From assembly GCA_016741915.1 (NCBI GenBank), contig JACVCS010000014.1, positions 1 to 60,220 of the forward strand: 60,220 nt of DNA, given 5' to 3'. The first letter of the stretch is position 1; the number at the start of each line of letters is the position of its first letter. The notes beneath the pieces are model-generated. The model was not told the DNA's origin. It saw nothing but the letters and a program-made list of their open reading frames with translations, and ran no database searches. The DNA is from Phycisphaerales bacterium (lineage in GTDB: Bacteria; Planctomycetota; Phycisphaerae; Phycisphaerales; UBA1924). Shown in pieces: positions 1-9,550 of the stretch. The position numbers and the translations under genes were made by a program.

Positions 1-107
1 TGGGCGGGAGGGTGAGAGCGGGTGAAGATGGGTGGATGCTGGACTTGGCGGGGGATGCCGCTATCGTTGGTATGTGAAGGCCGCGTGAGAGACAACGCGC
101 GGTCGAA

Positions 108-180
<73 letters not shown>

Positions 181-188
181 CTTTTGAG

Positions 189-222
189 AAGCCGTGCGTT
201 TGTCGCGGCTTTTTCGTTTTTT
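189..222 (+). terminator. Intrinsic terminator after tRNA-Lys
   Basis: AAGCCG (189-194) pairs with CGGCTT (206-211) and is followed by a T-rich run to about 222. It lies eight bases after the tRNA 3' end, where an end signal for the tRNA transcript is expected. The stem is short, so efficiency is uncertain. Confidence 0.65.
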
Positions 223-482
223 GGTGGGTCGTGTTTCGGTTGGGACGGCTTGGGCGGGGTTGGTGGTGATCGGAATCTATGTCTGGTGCAGAGGGTGTGG
301 GGTGGTATGGGCTGTTTCGTTCGGTGGCGGGTTTGGGTGTGTCCGGTTGCGGGCGGGGAGTTCGTCTCATTTGGTGAGCGGTGCGGCGAAAGCTGAGCGC
401 GTTGGCCTGCGGCGTTGATCGCGGGCGACACGATCGGTCTTCCTGCGGCTGTCTGCAAACTCGTTACACAAAGGACGAACAC
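223..482. other. Non-coding gap before the YcaC-like gene
   Basis: No convincing gene is seen here. Short open frames have unconvincing composition and do not resemble known families. The last bases carry AAGGA (471-475), a ribosome-binding site for the gene starting at 483. No clear -35/-10 pair was found, although the promoter for the downstream run must lie here or further upstream. Confidence 0.6.
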
Positions 483-1130
483 ATGAGCAAGTTCACCGAC
501 ATGGTTACCCCGGACAATGCGGCGATGGTTTTGATTGACTACCAGCCGGCGATGTGGCAGGGGGTTGAGTCGCATCCGCGTATTGAGGTGTTCCACAATG
601 TGCAGGTGCTCGCGAAGACGGCGAAGCTGTTCAAGCTGCCGACGGTGATTTCGACGGTGGCGAAGGACTCGTTCAGCGGGCCGTTCATGCCTGAGGTGAC
701 GGACCTGTTCCCGGGGCAGCAGATCGTTGATCGCACGAGCATCAACTCGTATCTGGACGCGAACTTCCGCAAGGCAGTCGAGGCGACGAAGCGGAAGAAG
801 ATCATTCTCGCGGGGCTTTGGACCGAGGCGTGCGTGATGTTCCCGTCGCTGGACCTGCTGAAGGCCGGGTACGAGGTGTACATCCCGTTCGATGCGTGCG
901 GCGACGTCTCGAAGGAAGCGCACGAGCGTGCGGCGCAGCGCCTGGTGCAGGCGGGTGCGGTGCCCATGACCTCGCTGCAGGTGTGCTTTGAGCTGCAGCA
1001 GGACTGGGCGCGGGGCGAGACGTATGAAGGTGTCATGAATATCTTGCGGGCGCACACGCCGTATGGGATCCAGGTGCGGTTCAGCAAGTGGGCCCTGGGC
1101 GAGCACGCCAGCGAGGGCGGAAAGCACTGA
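483..1130 (+). CDS. YcaC-like isochorismatase-family hydrolase
   Basis: A 215-residue protein of the cysteine-hydrolase (isochorismatase) superfamily, expected to be cytoplasmic and to hydrolyse an amide or related C-N bond of unknown substrate. The nucleophile is probably C117 in the TEACVMF motif. D19 in VLIDY is the catalytic Asp. R84 stands where classical isochorismatases have Lys, as I recall for E. coli YcaC. The ATG at 483 is preferred over upstream in-frame codons because AAGGA precedes it and family homology begins at once. It leads a same-strand series with ohr and an amidohydrolase. Two further relatives lie at 18439-19784 beside a second amidohydrolase. The family is firm, the substrate unknown. 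Confidence 0.88.
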   Translation: MSKFTDMVTPDNAAMVLIDYQPAMWQGVESHPRIEVFHNVQVLAKTAKLFKLPTVISTVAKDSFSGPFMPEVTDLFPGQQIVDRTSINSYLDANFRKAVEATKRKKIILAGLWTEACVMFPSLDLLKAGYEVYIPFDACGDVSKEAHERAAQRLVQAGAVPMTSLQVCFELQQDWARGETYEGVMNILRAHTPYGIQVRFSKWALGEHASEGGKH

Positions 1131-1205
1131 GAATCTTGAGCTTGAACGGCGCGAGTGGTGATAGGCTCTGCTGGTCTCCGGGCGGGTGTACACAGGAGCA
1201 GCATC

Positions 1206-1628
1206 ATGAAGCGTTTGTTCACGGCAACGGCGACGGCGGTCGGTGGGCGCAACGGTCACTCGGAGGCGAGTGACGGCACGGTGTCGGTGGACCTTTCGGT
1301 GCCGAAGGCGATGGGCGGGCCCGGGAAGCCGGGCACGACGACGCCGGAGCATCTGTTCGCCACCGGGTACTCGGCGTGTTTCGGCAGCGCCATCGACTAT
1401 GTCGCGAAGTTGCAGAAGAAAGCGGTGGAGCGGATCGAGGTGACGGGCGACGTGACCATCGGCACGCGCGACGACGGCGGGTTCGGGCTTGAGGTCGAAC
1501 TGCGGATCAAGCTCAGCGGCGTGTCGGCGGCGGATGCGCGGGCGATCGTTGAGAAAGCCCACACGATCTGCCCGTACTCCAACGCCATCCGCGGCAATGT
1601 GCCGGTGACGTTGACGGTTGTTGAGTAA
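1206..1628 (+). CDS. ohr: Organic hydroperoxide resistance protein Ohr
   Basis: A 140-residue Ohr/OsmC-family thiol peroxidase that reduces organic and fatty-acid hydroperoxides in the cytoplasm, normally with dihydrolipoyl reductants. The peroxidatic cysteine is C58 (YSACFGSA) and the resolving cysteine C122 in CPYSNAIRGN, a motif typical of Ohr rather than OsmC. The N-terminal TATATAVGGRNG segment, with the conserved Arg, is also typical. AGGAG seven bases before the ATG at 1206 fixes the start; length matches the family. No OhrR repressor gene is adjacent, so control is not evident. It sits between a YcaC-like hydrolase and an amidohydrolase, suggesting a linked detoxification role. Confidence 0.95.
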   Translation: MKRLFTATATAVGGRNGHSEASDGTVSVDLSVPKAMGGPGKPGTTTPEHLFATGYSACFGSAIDYVAKLQKKAVERIEVTGDVTIGTRDDGGFGLEVELRIKLSGVSAADARAIVEKAHTICPYSNAIRGNVPVTLTVVE

Positions 1629-1678
1629 CGCCGGGGCGTGTCGCGGAAGTGCGCACGGCTCGGCGCGGGAGTGAGCGC

Positions 1679-3541
1679 ATGACGAGCCGTGAGCGGGCGG
1701 GAACGCGACCGGATCTGGGCGGCGACGCGGCGCACGCGGATGTGATTGTCCGCAACGCGCGGATCTCTACGGTGGACGACGCGCGCCCGGAGGCGAGCGC
1801 GTGCGCGGTATCGCGCGGCCGGTTTGTTTCGGTGGGTGATGATGCGGAGGTGATGAAACGCCGCGGGCCCGCGACGGTGATGATCGACGCGGGCGGAAGG
1901 CGGGTGATGCCGGGCTTGTACGACTCGCACCTGCACGTGATCCGCGGCGGGTTGAACTACAACCTGGAGCTTCGGTGGGACGGGGTGCCGAGTTTGGCGG
2001 ACGCGATGCGGATGCTGCGTGAGCAGGTGGCAAGGACGCCGACGGGGCAGTGGGTGCGGGTGGTGGGCGGGTTCGCGGAGCTGCAGTTTGCGGAGCGGCG
2101 GCTGCCGACGCTTGAAGAGTTGAACGAGGCGGCGCCGGATACGCCGGTGTTCATTCTGCATCTGTACGACCGGGCGCTTTTGAATCGGGCGGCGTTGCGT
2201 GCGGTTGGGTATTCGCGAGAGACACCCGAGCCGCCGGGCGGGGTGATCCAGCGGGACAAGAGCGGGAACCCGACCGGGTTGCTGGTGGCGAACCCGAACG
2301 CGTGGATTCTGTACAAGACGCTGTCGCTCGGGCCCAAGCTGCCGATGGAGCAGCAGATCAACTCGACGCGGCACTTCATGCGCGAGTTGAACCGGCTAGG
2401 CGTGACGAGCGTCTGCGACGCCGGCGGGGGGTTTCAGAACTACCCGGACGATTACGCGGTGATCCAGGAACTGCAACGCCGCGGCGAGTTGAGCGTACGG
2501 ATCGCGTACAACCTCTTCACGCAGAGGCCCAAGCAGGAGCGCGAGGACTTTGCCAACTGGGCGGCGGCGAACACGATGTACCAGGGTGATGAGTTCCTTC
2601 GCCTCAACGGCGCGGGGGAGATGCTCGTCTACTCGGCGGCGGACTTCGAGGATTTCAAGGTCGCCCGCCCTGACATGCCGTCGAACATGGAGAGCGATCT
2701 GGAGGCGGTGGTGGGGTTGCTGGCGCGCAATCGCTGGGCGTTTCGATTGCACGCGACGTACGACGAGACGATCTCGCGGGCGCTGGATGTCTTTGAGCGG
2801 GTCAATCGCGAGGTGCCGATCGGGGACCTGCGGTGGTTCTTTGATCACTGCGAGACCATCAGCGATCGGAACATCGAGCGCGTGAAAGCGTTGGGCGGGG
2901 GCATCGCGGTGCAGCACCGGATGGCGTTTCAGGGCGACGAGTTCGTCCACCGGTACGGCGCGAAGGCGGCGGAGCGCACGCCGCCGGTCAAGCGGATGTT
3001 GGAGATGGGTGTGTCGGTGGGCGCGGGGACGGACGCGACACGCGTAGCGAGTTACAACCCGTGGACGAGCCTGTGGTGGCTGGTGACGGGAAGGACGGTC
3101 GGCGGCTTGTCGATGTACCCGGAGGCGAACCTGATCTCGCGGATGCAGGCGCTGCGAATGTTCACACGCGGCAGCGCGTGGTTCAGCCGGGAGGAGGACG
3201 TGAAGGGCCGGATTGCGCCGGGGTGCATGGGCGATCTGATCGTGCTGAGCGAGGATTACTTCGAGGTGCCCGCGGAACGCATCCGCGGGATCGAGAGTTT
3301 GCTCACGCTTGTGGACGGCAAGGTCGTGTACGCCGCGGGGGCGTTCGCAAAGCACGCGCCGGCACCGATCCCGGTTCTGCCCGAGTGGTCGCCGGTGGCG
3401 AAGTTCGGCGGGCATTGGCGCGTGAGCGCGGACGCGGCGCTGCCGCCGAGCCCGGTGTGCTGCCCGCACGGGCTCATGAGCGCGCCGCTGGGGCGTGACG
3501 GGTTGATGACGGGGCTTGGGTGTTCGTGCTGGGCGTTCTGA
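1679..3541 (+). CDS. YtcJ-like metal-dependent amidohydrolase (cytoplasmic form)
   Basis: A 620-residue Amidohydro_3/YtcJ-family enzyme with a TIM-barrel hydrolase fold. The first metal motif is H84-x-H86 (DSHLH), followed by the later FRLHAT, FDHCE and GAGTDAT strands typical of the family. The ATG at 1679 has GGGAG seven bases upstream and is preferred to the ATG at 1649. There is no signal peptide, so it should be cytoplasmic. The closest relative in the window is the Tat-exported amidohydrolase at 16492-18336, alignable over nearly its whole length. This copy carries an extra C-terminal tail with C594, C595, H597, C615 and C617 that the other lacks. The substrate is unknown. Confidence 0.88.
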   Translation: MTSRERAGTRPDLGGDAAHADVIVRNARISTVDDARPEASACAVSRGRFVSVGDDAEVMKRRGPATVMIDAGGRRVMPGLYDSHLHVIRGGLNYNLELRWDGVPSLADAMRMLREQVARTPTGQWVRVVGGFAELQFAERRLPTLEELNEAAPDTPVFILHLYDRALLNRAALRAVGYSRETPEPPGGVIQRDKSGNPTGLLVANPNAWILYKTLSLGPKLPMEQQINSTRHFMRELNRLGVTSVCDAGGGFQNYPDDYAVIQELQRRGELSVRIAYNLFTQRPKQEREDFANWAAANTMYQGDEFLRLNGAGEMLVYSAADFEDFKVARPDMPSNMESDLEAVVGLLARNRWAFRLHATYDETISRALDVFERVNREVPIGDLRWFFDHCETISDRNIERVKALGGGIAVQHRMAFQGDEFVHRYGAKAAERTPPVKRMLEMGVSVGAGTDATRVASYNPWTSLWWLVTGRTVGGLSMYPEANLISRMQALRMFTRGSAWFSREEDVKGRIAPGCMGDLIVLSEDYFEVPAERIRGIESLLTLVDGKVVYAAGAFAKHAPAPIPVLPEWSPVAKFGGHWRVSADAALPPSPVCCPHGLMSAPLGRDGLMTGLGCSCWAF

Positions 3542-3589
3542 AAGCGTGTGATGAGCGGGAGCGGGTTGCTGAAGAAGTGAGCGTGCACG

Positions 3590-4018
3590 ATGGTGTGGAC
3601 TCCGGATGTGAATATGGACGCGGCGCTGCTGATCGGGCGCTGCCTCATGGCGAGTTTGTTTCTGCAGAGCGCGGTGACGAAGTCGATGAACTCGGTTGAG
3701 GCGCTCGATGAAGTCAAGAGCTTCGGCCTGCCGCGGTCGCGGGTGGTGCTGCTGCCGGCGCTCGCGGTGCAGTGGATCGGCGCGGCTGGGTTGATCGCCG
3801 GCGCGTTGACATTCTGGTGTGCGGCGGCGCTGCTGGCGTTCATGATTCCCACGACGTTCATCGCGCACGGCTTCTGGCGCTACACCGGTGCGGCGCGGGC
3901 CCACCATGTCACCGGGTTCTTCCAGAACCTGACGATGTCGGGCGGGTTGGTGATCCTGATGGCGACCGGGGCTGGGCGGTGGTCGGTGGATGGGGTGTTG
4001 CTCGTGAGGAGTTCGTGA
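3590..4018 (+). CDS. DoxX-family membrane protein
   Basis: A 142-residue protein with four predicted membrane segments and the DoxX-type N terminus (GRCLMASLFLQSAVTK). DoxX-like proteins often sit in oxidative-stress or thiol-linked operons, and some act as membrane partners of redox enzymes. The exact role here is unknown. It follows the amidohydrolase by 48 bases and precedes the YoaK-family gene by four, so the three are probably co-transcribed. The start at 3590 has only a weak ribosome-binding site; an internal ATG at 3614 (after VNMD-) is possible. Confidence 0.8.
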   Translation: MVWTPDVNMDAALLIGRCLMASLFLQSAVTKSMNSVEALDEVKSFGLPRSRVVLLPALAVQWIGAAGLIAGALTFWCAAALLAFMIPTTFIAHGFWRYTGAARAHHVTGFFQNLTMSGGLVILMATGAGRWSVDGVLLVRSS

Positions 4019-4022
4019 CGCC

Positions 4023-4751
4023 ATGACCGATCAGAATCTCTCGGCGCACAGCGGTGTCACCACCGACAGCGGAAGAACGTCGAAACCCGGTGCGAAGCCC
4101 GCGGCTTCCTCCTGGCTCGCGCCGCTGCTGGCCTTCGTCGCTGGGTTTGTCGACACCGCGGGGTTCGTGGTGCTGGGCGGGTTGTTCCTCGCGCACGTGA
4201 CGGGTAACTTTGTTGTGCTCGGTGCGCAGCTTCAAGGTCGCGGCGGCGAAGACGTGGTTGAGAAACTCTCGGTGCTGCCGATCTTTGTTGTTGGCGTCGC
4301 GCTGGCGTGGTTTCTTCAACGAAGATTCACATCTCGTGCGGCGTTCTCGCTGGCGGTGCTGGAGACCGCGCTGCTTGTCGGCGCTCTCGGCGCTGCGGCG
4401 GTGATGGAACGCAACGCCGGGGGAAGTGCGATCACGCGTTGGGTGCTGATCACCAGCGGCGTGCTGGCGATGGGCGTGCAGGCGATGCTGGGTCGCGTGG
4501 GCAAGTTGCCCATGACCACCGTGATGACCGGGAATGTCACGCAGACCACCACCGAGGCGCTGGGGATGATCGTCGAGGGCAAGAAAAGCACAGAAGGTCT
4601 GCGTGCGGGAGTGCTGCTGGTCGGCGCTTTCGCACTCGGGGCCGCGTGCGCGGGGCTTGGGCTGCGATTTGGCGGAGCGGTCAGCCTGCTCTTGCCCATC
4701 GCGGCGATGGCCGCGGTGTGCGCGATCTTCGCGCAAGAGCGTCCGGGGTAA
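4023..4751 (+). CDS. YoaK family (DUF1275) membrane protein
   Basis: A 242-residue integral membrane protein with about six hydrophobic helices. Diagnostic features are FVAGFVDTAGFVVLGGLF-like helix 1, the HVTGNFV motif near residue 60, and the second-half repeat MTTVMTGNVTQTT. These two TGN motifs are typical of YoaK/DUF1275. The first 30 residues are polar and absent from many relatives. The biochemical role of the family is not established; transport is the usual guess. It begins four bases after the DoxX stop, so expression is probably coupled. Confidence 0.88.
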   Translation: MTDQNLSAHSGVTTDSGRTSKPGAKPAASSWLAPLLAFVAGFVDTAGFVVLGGLFLAHVTGNFVVLGAQLQGRGGEDVVEKLSVLPIFVVGVALAWFLQRRFTSRAAFSLAVLETALLVGALGAAAVMERNAGGSAITRWVLITSGVLAMGVQAMLGRVGKLPMTTVMTGNVTQTTTEALGMIVEGKKSTEGLRAGVLLVGAFALGAACAGLGLRFGGAVSLLLPIAAMAAVCAIFAQERPG

Positions 4752-4850
4752 ATCCGAGGGCGCTTCAATGGGCAGGAGTTTGCGCGCATTGTGGGTCTTT
4801 GCTGAGTGATGGTTGTTTGAGGTATGCTGCTGTCGTCACGGAGAAGATGT

Positions 4851-6044
4851 ATGCGTATGAACGGTGCACGAGCGGCGTGGTTGTTGATCGTTCCGGCGGT
4901 GGTGTTGACGGGGGTGATCGGCGGGTGCAAGCGCCCGCCGACGGCCTTCACTCCGCCGCCGCCGGCGGAGGTGACGGTTGCGAAGCCCGCGAAGCGGATG
5001 GTCCCGATCGCGTTGGAATACACCGGGACGGTGCGCGGGTATGAAGAGGTGGAGGTGCGTGCGCGCGTGCGCGGGTTCCTGGAGAAGAAACACGTGCAGG
5101 ACGGCAAGCGCGTGACCAAGGGCGAACTGCTCTTCTCGATCGATCCGCGGACGTTCGAGGCGACGCTTTCGCGGGCGAAGGCGGACCAGTCGGCGCGAGA
5201 GGCGGATCTTCGTTTGGCGGAGGTCACGCTGGAGCGGACGCAGCAGGCGGGCGCGTCCAACGCGGTGTCGAAGATTGAGGTCGATCGTGCGCAGGCGCAA
5301 CGCGACGCGGCGCTGGCGCAGGTTGAGCAGGCGAAAGCCGTGGTGCGCTCGGCGGAGCTTGATCTGGAGTTCACGCAGATCAAGGCGCCGATCAGCGGGC
5401 GGATCGGCTTTGTGCCGGTGGAAGTGGGGGATCTGGTGGGCGCGACGGAGCCGACGCTGCTGGCGCGGCTGATCAACGACGAGAAGGTCTACGCGACGTA
5501 CGACATGGAAGAGCGGACGGTGCTGGAATCGCGCAAGGCGAACCAGAACCGCCGCCCGGGTGAAGACGGGCGGCCGAATCTGGTGGTGCGATTGGGCATG
5601 AGTAACGAGGTGGGCTTCCCGCACGAGGGGTACTTTGACCGTGCGGACAACGCGGTGAACCCGCAGACGGGCACGATCCGCGTCGAATCGATCTTCGAGA
5701 ATAAAGATGGCACCATCCTGCCCGGTGCGTACGTGCGTGTGCAGCCGGTTTATGGCGAGCGTGAGGCGATGACCGTGCCCGACGTTGCGGTGCTGCTGGA
5801 TCAGCGCGGGCGGTATGTGCTGGTGGTTGGTGCGGGGAACAAGGTCGAGCGGCGCGATGTTCGCGTGGGTGAGGTGGTGGATCGCCAGCGGATCATCGTC
5901 GAAGGGTTGGAGGAATCGGCGAGTGTGATCGTCAACGGCTTGCAGCGGGCAAGGCCGGGCGCGGAGGTTCGGGTGAGTGCGCCGACACCGCCAGCGTCGC
6001 CCACGCCGGCGAAGGCGGATGAGCCGAAGCCCGCGGCGGGCTGA
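4851..6044 (+). CDS. RND efflux periplasmic adaptor lipoprotein (MFP)
   Basis: A 397-residue membrane-fusion protein linking an inner-membrane RND pump to an outer-membrane channel. Residues 1-26 form a lipoprotein signal ending in GVIGGC with C26 as lipidation site. The AcrA/MexA layout follows: lipoyl half-motif near 60-80, a coiled-coil alpha-hairpin (about 95-165), the second lipoyl half, a beta-barrel around NAVNPQTGTIRV, and a membrane-proximal domain. The ATG at 4851 is chosen over 4824 because GGAG precedes it and the signal peptide starts there. A Pro/Ala-rich tail ends the protein. It is followed by the pump gene; no TolC-type gene occurs in the window. Confidence 0.93.
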   Translation: MRMNGARAAWLLIVPAVVLTGVIGGCKRPPTAFTPPPPAEVTVAKPAKRMVPIALEYTGTVRGYEEVEVRARVRGFLEKKHVQDGKRVTKGELLFSIDPRTFEATLSRAKADQSAREADLRLAEVTLERTQQAGASNAVSKIEVDRAQAQRDAALAQVEQAKAVVRSAELDLEFTQIKAPISGRIGFVPVEVGDLVGATEPTLLARLINDEKVYATYDMEERTVLESRKANQNRRPGEDGRPNLVVRLGMSNEVGFPHEGYFDRADNAVNPQTGTIRVESIFENKDGTILPGAYVRVQPVYGEREAMTVPDVAVLLDQRGRYVLVVGAGNKVERRDVRVGEVVDRQRIIVEGLEESASVIVNGLQRARPGAEVRVSAPTPPASPTPAKADEPKPAAG

Positions 6045-6166
6045 TGGGCTGGATGTTCGGTTGTTGCGGGTGTGGTGGAACTGGGTTTGGGCGGGTGATT
6101 TGGCGGAAGTAGGATGATTCTGTTGCGTGGTGCGGGGCACGGGGTTGTTTGGCCGCGAGAGCAAGC

Positions 6167-9100
6167 ATGATCAGTCAGTTCTTTATCAAGCGCCCGGTCT
6201 TTGCGTGTGTGCTTTCGATTGTGCTGGTGCTCCTGGGCGCGGTGGCGGCGTTCCGTTTGCCCATTGCGCAGTATCCGGAACTGGCACCGCCGGTGGTCCG
6301 GGTTGAGGCGGTGTATCCCGGTGCGAACGCCCAGACCGTGGCGGACACGCTGGCGGCGCCGATCGAGCAGGAAGTCAACGGCGTCGACAACATGATTTAC
6401 ATGTCATCGACATCGAGCGACGGGCGGTATTCGCTCGACGTGACCTTCGAGGTGGGCACGAACGTCGATCTCGCGGCGGTGCTTGTGCAGAACCGCGTGA
6501 ACATCGCGCAGGCGAAGCTGCCTGATGAGGCCCGGCGGCAGGGCGTCACCACGCGCAAGCAGTCGACAAACCTCGCGGGCGTGGTGAGTCTTTCCTCCGA
6601 GGTTGGGCCCGATGGCAAGCCGATCTACGACGATTTGTATCTGGCGAACTACGTCTCGATCAACTGGCGCGACGAGTTTGCACGCGTGCCCGGCGTGGGG
6701 GCGATCAACATCCTGCCTTCGAAAGACTACGGGATGCGGATCTGGCTCGATCCGGCGAAGCTCAAAGCCCGGAACATGTCGGTGAACGACGTGACGGCGG
6801 CGATCCGCGAGCAGAACGTGCAGGTCGCCGCGGGCAAGCTGGGCTCGCAGCCCGCGCCGGCGGGGACGGACTTTGAACTCACGCTGACGACGCGCGGTCG
6901 GCTCACGGACCCGAAGGAGTTCGAAGAGATCATCGTCAAGAGCGATCAGGGGCGGATCGTGCGCATCAAGGACATCGCGCGGACGGAGCTGGGCGCCCGC
7001 GACTACAGCACGCTCGCGACCTTCAACGGCAGCCCCAACGCGGTGCTCGTGTGCTATCAGCTTCCTGGGGCGAACCTGGTTCAGCTCACCGATGCGCTGG
7101 AGCAGAAACTGGAGGAACTCAAACCGCGGTTGCCCGCCGGTGTGAAGGCGAAGTTCTTCTACGACTCGTCGATGTTCATCAAGGCCTCGCTGGAAGAGGT
7201 GGTGATCACGCTCATCGAGGCGTTCGTGCTGGTCTTTGTGGTCGTGCTGATCTTCCTGCAGAGTCTGCGGACCACGCTGATCCCGGCGCTGACGATCCCC
7301 GTCTCGCTCATTGGCACGTTCATGCTCATGGCCCTCTTCGGGTTCAGCATCAACATGCTGACGATGTTCGGGCTCGTGCTGGCCATCGGCATCGTCGTTG
7401 ACGACGCGATCGTGGTGGTCGAGAACGTCGAGCGCAACATGACCGAGCATCACCTGCCGGCGTTTGAGGCGACGGTGAAGGCGATGAAGGAGATCTCGGG
7501 GGCGATCATCGCCATCACGCTCGTGCTGGTGGCGGTCTTTGTGCCCACCGCGACGCTGCCCGGGATCACGGGGCAGATGTACCGGCAGTTCGCGCTGACC
7601 ATCGCGGCGAGCACGCTGCTGTCGGCGGTGTGCGCGCTGACGCTCAGTCCGGCGCTGTGCGCGCTGCTGCTCAAGCACACCGAGGCGGGGAAGAAGCCCT
7701 GGCTGTTGCTGCGGCCGCTGTCGTGGGCGGGGGCGATCTTCAACACTGTTTTCGATCTGATCACGAGGGTGTACACCGCGGTGGTGACGTTGACGACGCG
7801 GATCGCGGTGGTGATGGTGCTGGGGCTGGTCGGTTTGTACGCGCTGACGAGTTGGGTGTACACGCGCGTGCCGACGGGGTTTGTTCCGGCGGAGGACCTG
7901 GGCTTTGTGGTCGTTGCGGCGCAGTTGCCCGACGGCGCGTCGCTGGAGCGATCGAAGCAGGTGATCGATCGTGTGAATGTACTTTTGCGGGGCGATGGCA
8001 AGGACACCAAGCCTGTGCAGGGCGTGGCGGACGTGGTGACGCTGTCAGGGTTCAGTGTTCTTGACGGCAACGGCACGAATCTGGCGAATGCGTGGATTGT
8101 TCTGGATCCGTGGGATGAGCGGGCGAAGGTGAAGCGGGGTGTGCCGCAGATCATCGCGGAGATCAACCAGCGGGTTTCGTCGATTCAGGAAGCGCAGTTC
8201 CTGGTCTTCTCGCTGCCGCCGATCCCGGGGTTGGGCAACGCGTCGGCGATCGACATGCGGGTGTTGGATCGCGGGAACCTTGGTCGGTCGGCGTTGCAGC
8301 AGGGTGTAAACGAGAGCATCGGGGCGATGATGGGGCAGTCGCCGCCGAAGATTGCCTTTGCGTTCAGTTCGTATCGAGCGGGCGTGCCGCAGTTGGCGTT
8401 GGATATTGACCGCGAGCGGGTGCTGAAGATGGACGTTTCTTTGCAGGCGGTCTTCGACACGTTGCAGACGGCGTTGGGTTCGGCGTATGTGAACGACTTC
8501 AACCAGTTCGGGCGGACGTGGCAGGTGACGCTGCAGGCCGATGCGCCGTATAGGTTGTCGCCGGCGGACGTGACGCGGCTGCAGGTGCGAAGCCGGACGG
8601 GCGAGATGGTGCCGCTGGGCGCGGTTTTGACGGTGCGCGATTCGTACGGGCCGGAGCGTGTGAACCGGTACAACTTGTACACCGCCGCGACGGTGAACGG
8701 GATTCCGATCCCGGGTGTGGCGACGGGCGAGGCGATGGCGACGATGCAGGCGGCGGCGAAGAACGCGCTGCCGCCCGAGATGGGGATCGAATGGTCGGGG
8801 CTGTCGTATCAGGAATCGCGCGTGGGGAACCAGGGGCTGATGGTCTTCGCGCTGGCGATTCTGCTGGTGTACCTGATTCTGGCGGCGCAGTACGAGAGCT
8901 TTGCCACGCCGATCGCGGTGGTGCTGTCGGTGCCGCTGGTGGTGATTGGTGCGATGGCGGCGTTGTGGTACCGCGATCTGGACAACAACGTTTTCACGCA
9001 GATCGGGCTGGTGCTGCTGGTGGGATTGGGCGCGAAGAACGCGATTCTGATTGTTGAGTTCGCGCGAGAGAACCGGGCGGCGGGGGTGCCGATCCGCAAG

Positions 9101-9394
9101 GCGGCGATCGATGCGGCGCGGCTGCGGTTCAGGCCCATCGTCATGACGTCGCTGGCGTTCATCCTGGGTGTTGTGCCTCTTTTGACCGCAACCGGCGCGG
9201 GCGCGGCGAGTCGGCAGGCGCTGGGTACGGCGGTCTTCGGCGGGATGATCGGCAACACGGTGCTGGGGCTGATCTTCACGCCGGCGCTGTATGTGGCGGT
9301 GCAGACGGTGGCGGAGTGGATCAGGCCGCGGCGTGAGGGGGAGGCGAAGGATGCGAAGTCGGCGGAGGTGCCGGCGCCTGCGCACGCTTCGTGA
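6167..9394 (+). CDS. RND efflux pump permease, HAE1/AcrB type
   Basis: A 1075-residue proton-driven inner-membrane efflux pump of the hydrophobe/amphiphile (HAE1) family. It opens with MISQFFIKRPVFA, typical of AcrB/MexB. The proton-relay residues are present: D412-D413 in VVDDAIVVVEN (TM4) and K957 in GLGAKNAILIVEF (TM10). Two large periplasmic loops and about twelve membrane helices give normal family length. The ATG at 6167 with GAGAG upstream is chosen over 6149. It lies 122 bases after the adaptor and forms a two-gene pump operon, possibly the end of the transcript that starts with the YcaC-like gene. Export of an organic or lipophilic stressor fits the neighbours, but the substrate is unknown. 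Confidence 0.96.
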   Translation: MISQFFIKRPVFACVLSIVLVLLGAVAAFRLPIAQYPELAPPVVRVEAVYPGANAQTVADTLAAPIEQEVNGVDNMIYMSSTSSDGRYSLDVTFEVGTNVDLAAVLVQNRVNIAQAKLPDEARRQGVTTRKQSTNLAGVVSLSSEVGPDGKPIYDDLYLANYVSINWRDEFARVPGVGAINILPSKDYGMRIWLDPAKLKARNMSVNDVTAAIREQNVQVAAGKLGSQPAPAGTDFELTLTTRGRLTDPKEFEEIIVKSDQGRIVRIKDIARTELGARDYSTLATFNGSPNAVLVCYQLPGANLVQLTDALEQKLEELKPRLPAGVKAKFFYDSSMFIKASLEEVVITLIEAFVLVFVVVLIFLQSLRTTLIPALTIPVSLIGTFMLMALFGFSINMLTMFGLVLAIGIVVDDAIVVVENVERNMTEHHLPAFEATVKAMKEISGAIIAITLVLVAVFVPTATLPGITGQMYRQFALTIAASTLLSAVCALTLSPALCALLLKHTEAGKKPWLLLRPLSWAGAIFNTVFDLITRVYTAVVTLTTRIAVVMVLGLVGLYALTSWVYTRVPTGFVPAEDLGFVVVAAQLPDGASLERSKQVIDRVNVLLRGDGKDTKPVQGVADVVTLSGFSVLDGNGTNLANAWIVLDPWDERAKVKRGVPQIIAEINQRVSSIQEAQFLVFSLPPIPGLGNASAIDMRVLDRGNLGRSALQQGVNESIGAMMGQSPPKIAFAFSSYRAGVPQLALDIDRERVLKMDVSLQAVFDTLQTALGSAYVNDFNQFGRTWQVTLQADAPYRLSPADVTRLQVRSRTGEMVPLGAVLTVRDSYGPERVNRYNLYTAATVNGIPIPGVATGEAMATMQAAAKNALPPEMGIEWSGLSYQESRVGNQGLMVFALAILLVYLILAAQYESFATPIAVVLSVPLVVIGAMAALWYRDLDNNVFTQIGLVLLVGLGAKNAILIVEFARENRAAGVPIRKAAIDAARLRFRPIVMTSLAFILGVVPLLTATGAGAASRQALGTAVFGGMIGNTVLGLIFTPALYVAVQTVAEWIRPRREGEAKDAKSAEVPAPAHAS

Positions 9395-9521
9395 ATGGCG
9401 GGGTTGCGTGTGGTCGGTGGAGAGGTGGACTTGATTCCATCAGACGGAGCGGCATTGAAAGAATGTTTGTTGCGGTTGAATCCGGAACTGCGCTGAAATC
9501 GAAGAATATTGAGCGTTGTGA

Positions 9522-9550
9522 TTGACGCGGTGGTGATCAGCGGTTAGAAT
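9522..9550 (+). promoter_or_regulatory. Strong sigma70-type promoter
   Basis: TTGACG (9522-9527) and TAGAAT (9545-9550) are separated by exactly 17 bases, close to the sigma70 consensus. Transcription would begin near 9557, at the foot of a hairpin, about 400 bases before the next plausible start codon. It is the best promoter match I noticed by eye in the window. Confidence 0.6.
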
